Assembly (NCBI GenBank): GCA_035250025.1
Contig: DATFFO010000243.1
Location: 1 to 6,956, forward strand
Direction of reading: 5' to 3'
Source of the DNA: DATFFO01 sp035250025
GTDB taxonomy: Bacteria > Actinomycetota > Acidimicrobiia > Spongiisociales > ZC4RG35
DNA length: 6,956 bases
Shown: in pieces, positions 5,654 through 6,956 of the stretch
Numbering within the stretch: the first letter of the stretch is position 1
Layout: every line of letters starts with the position of its first letter
Position numbers and translations under genes: made by a program
Notes under the pieces: generated by a model
Databases searched by the model: none
The model's input: only the letters and a program-made list of their open reading frames with translations
What the model was told of the DNA's origin: nothing

Positions 5654-6496
5654 CTATCGGGCGGCGGCGGGGACCAGCATCGCCGCCAGCGCCTGCAGCG
5701 TCGGAGAAAGGCCGGCCTGGCATCTCACCTGCGCCCTGGTGTCGCCCCGGGTCGGGCCCTGGTTGACGATCGCGACCGGGATTGCCCGGCGATCGGCGGC
5801 GAGCACGAACCGGTACCCCGACATCACCGTGAGCGACGAACCGAGGACCAGGAGCGCGGAGGCGTCCGCCAGCCAGTCGAAGGCAGTCGTGACCCTCGGC
5901 CGGGGCACGTTCTCCCCGAAGAAGACCACGTCCGGCTTGAGCATCCCGCCGCACTCCAGGCATTCGACGACGACGAAACGATCCTCGGCGCCGGCCGCGA
6001 GCTCGGCGTCGCCATCGGCCGTGAAGACGGCCGACCGGTGCCTGGTGAAGAAATTGGCGGCGTCGAGACGGTGCTGCAACTCCAGTCGCGACCGGGTGTC
6101 CCCACAGTCGAGACAGACGGTCCGGCTCAGGGCACCATGGAGGTCGAGAACTGTCTCCGATCCGGCCGCCTGGTGGAGTTCATCGACGTTCTGCGTGATG
6201 ACGCCCGAGACGTAGCCGGCCCGCTCCAGAGCCGCCACCGCCTCATGACCGGGGTTGGGCAGGGCTCCGGCGATGCGACCCCAGCCGGTATGGCTACGTG
6301 CCCAGTAGCGGCGGCGGGCGTCCGGGTCGCCGACGAATTGGCCGTAGGTCATCGGAGCCCCGCTACGTGTGGCGCCGCTGGGGCCGCGGTAGTCGGGGAT
6401 TCCCGAATCGGTCGAGATGCCCGCCCCCGTGAGCGCCAGCACCCCGCCGCTCTCGAACATACGGGCCAGTCTGCCGAGAATGTGGGCGTCGATCAC
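5654..6496 (-). CDS. NAD-dependent protein deacylase, class II (SIRT4-like) sirtuin
   Basis: Starting at GTG 6496, this 280-residue sirtuin removes acyl groups from lysines while consuming NAD+. It shows GAGISTDSGIPDYRGP (24-39), RYWARS (63-68), TQNVDELHQAAG (101-112), the catalytic His120 in DLHG, and a four-Cys zinc site at Cys128/Cys131 and Cys179/Cys182. KPDVVFFGE (187-195), LGSSLTVMSGYRF (218-230) and IVNQGPTRGD (243-252) follow. The RYWAR, SGYRF and N-x-GPTR-D blocks resemble human SIRT4, placing it in class II rather than the CobB-like class III; SIRT4 relatives act on longer or branched acyl and lipoyl groups, so the substrate here is open. The GTG overlaps the stop of the LigD-type gene (GTGA), with AAGG at 6507-6510 as a weak ribosome binding site. 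An ATG at 6586 is in frame but adds 30 Arg-rich residues inside the upstream gene and is unlikely. Confidence 0.9.
   Translation of the reverse strand: MIDAHILGRLARMFESGGVLALTGAGISTDSGIPDYRGPSGATRSGAPMTYGQFVGDPDARRRYWARSHTGWGRIAGALPNPGHEAVAALERAGYVSGVITQNVDELHQAAGSETVLDLHGALSRTVCLDCGDTRSRLELQHRLDAANFFTRHRSAVFTADGDAELAAGAEDRFVVVECLECGGMLKPDVVFFGENVPRPRVTTAFDWLADASALLVLGSSLTVMSGYRFVLAADRRAIPVAIVNQGPTRGDTRAQVRCQAGLSPTLQALAAMLVPAAAR
6493..6496 (-). other. GTGA start/stop overlap coupling the LigD-type polymerase gene and the sirtuin
   Basis: The TGA stop (6495-6493) of the polymerase gene and the GTG start (6496-6494) of the sirtuin share bases. This decides the sirtuin start and suggests coupled translation from one mRNA. 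Confidence 0.7.
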
Positions 6497-6956
6497 AGGC
6501 CGAGCGCCTTCTCTGCCTCGTCGAGTGTCTGGCCGCCGGCCACGACGGGGGCGAACAGGTCTCCGAGCCGCTGCAACCTCTCCCATAGGTTGGCCATGGT
6601 CACGTCACCGTTGCGGACCTCGGAAACCTCCTCCCATCGCAACGGCAAGGAAACCGGAGCGCCCGGTCGCGGCCGTACCGAGTAGACGGAGGCGATGGTC
6701 TGACCCGAGGCGTTGCGGTTGTGGTCGATGAAGACCTTGCCCTTTCGCTTGGGCTTGTCCCATTCCATGGTCAGGTCGTCGGTGTTGGCGGCCACGAGAT
6801 ACGTGCCTACCTCACCGACGAATCGGCGTACCCGCTCGTAGGTGTGGACCGGTTCGAGGGGCAGGTACACGTGCAGCCCCCGGCTCCCGGAGAGCTTCGG
6901 GTATCCCTTGAGGCCCAGCTGGCCGATGGCGAGACGGATGAGCTCGGCCCCGGCGA
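6493..6956 (-). CDS. ligD: LigD-type polymerase/primase domain (NHEJ repair), C-terminal part; 5' end outside window
   Basis: The frame is open from the right edge to TGA at 6493-6495, about 154 residues. It begins in the polymerase domain with LGLKGYPKLSGSRGLHVYLP, which includes the SGS-G-H nucleotide-binding motif of archaeo-eukaryotic primase-type LigD polymerases. Further on come DDLTMEWDKPKRKGKVFIDH and RNASGQT, then YSVRPRPGAPVSLPLRWEE, all family hallmarks; the Asp in KVFID is probably the third metal ligand. Such domains fill gaps and add ribonucleotides during non-homologous end joining with Ku. The protein ends soon after the polymerase domain with no ligase or phosphoesterase domain behind it. 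It is therefore either a stand-alone polymerase or a LigD with the polymerase placed last. The metal-binding D-h-D motif and any N-terminal domains lie outside the window. Confidence 0.88.
   Translation of the reverse strand, partial: AGAELIRLAIGQLGLKGYPKLSGSRGLHVYLPLEPVHTYERVRRFVGEVGTYLVAANTDDLTMEWDKPKRKGKVFIDHNRNASGQTIASVYSVRPRPGAPVSLPLRWEEVSEVRNGDVTMANLWERLQRLGDLFAPVVAGGQTLDEAEKALGL

Noticed and set aside
6497..6586. Upstream ATG start for the sirtuin, adding 30 residues
   Set aside because: The added segment is Arg-rich, lies wholly inside the polymerase gene in another frame and has no sirtuin similarity; the GTG at 6496 gives the expected N-terminus.
5624..6685. Long plus-strand open frame opposite the sirtuin and polymerase genes
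   Set aside because: It crosses two clearly coding minus-strand genes, is low-complexity in composition and matches no family I know.
1..6956. Mobile elements, CRISPR arrays, toxin-antitoxin or defence genes
   Set aside because: I looked for transposase or integrase motifs, terminal or direct repeats, regularly spaced repeats and small toxin pairs and saw none; all long genes are metabolic, transport or repair types.

Overview
The window is GC-rich DNA with G or C at most third codon positions. It is densely packed with ordinary bacterial genes and has no mobile elements, RNA genes or CRISPR. The gene set points to a high-GC actinobacterium, perhaps an Acidimicrobiia-like or uncultured lineage: a soluble DesA-type acyl-ACP desaturase, a HisA/PriA-like barrel, a LigD-type polymerase domain, an IdeR/DtxR-like box and an apparently leaderless start. 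This taxonomic placement is inferred from gene content alone.

Layout. Bases 2-550 (+) are the C-terminal end of a sulfatase/alkaline-phosphatase superfamily enzyme. Bases 625-2184 (+) are a complete aldehyde dehydrogenase of the P5C dehydrogenase-like group. It converges on a minus-strand HisA-like gene (2242-3243), and a strong 14-bp hairpin lies between them. The HisA-like protein keeps the phosphate-binding loops but has Asn where HisA has its N-terminal catalytic Asp, has lost the DGT loop, and carries an extra Ala-rich tail. A 130-bp divergent intergenic region separates it from a di-iron acyl-ACP desaturase (3374-4270, +). That region holds a candidate iron-repressor box and a perfect 8-bp inverted repeat, one arm beside each gene.

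Bases 4281-6956 are one minus-strand operon-like block. In transcription order it holds the end of a LigD-type DNA repair polymerase domain, a class II (SIRT4-like) sirtuin that starts at GTG in a 4-bp GTGA overlap, a short-form 6-phosphogluconate dehydrogenase 24 bp downstream behind a strong ribosome binding site, and an EmrE-like small multidrug resistance pump in a 4-bp ATGA overlap. The two overlaps suggest translational coupling.

The observations most worth following are the active-site-altered HisA paralogue, the sirtuin coupled to a repair polymerase, and the metal-repressor-like box in front of an iron enzyme. I see no defence island or obviously new multi-gene system.
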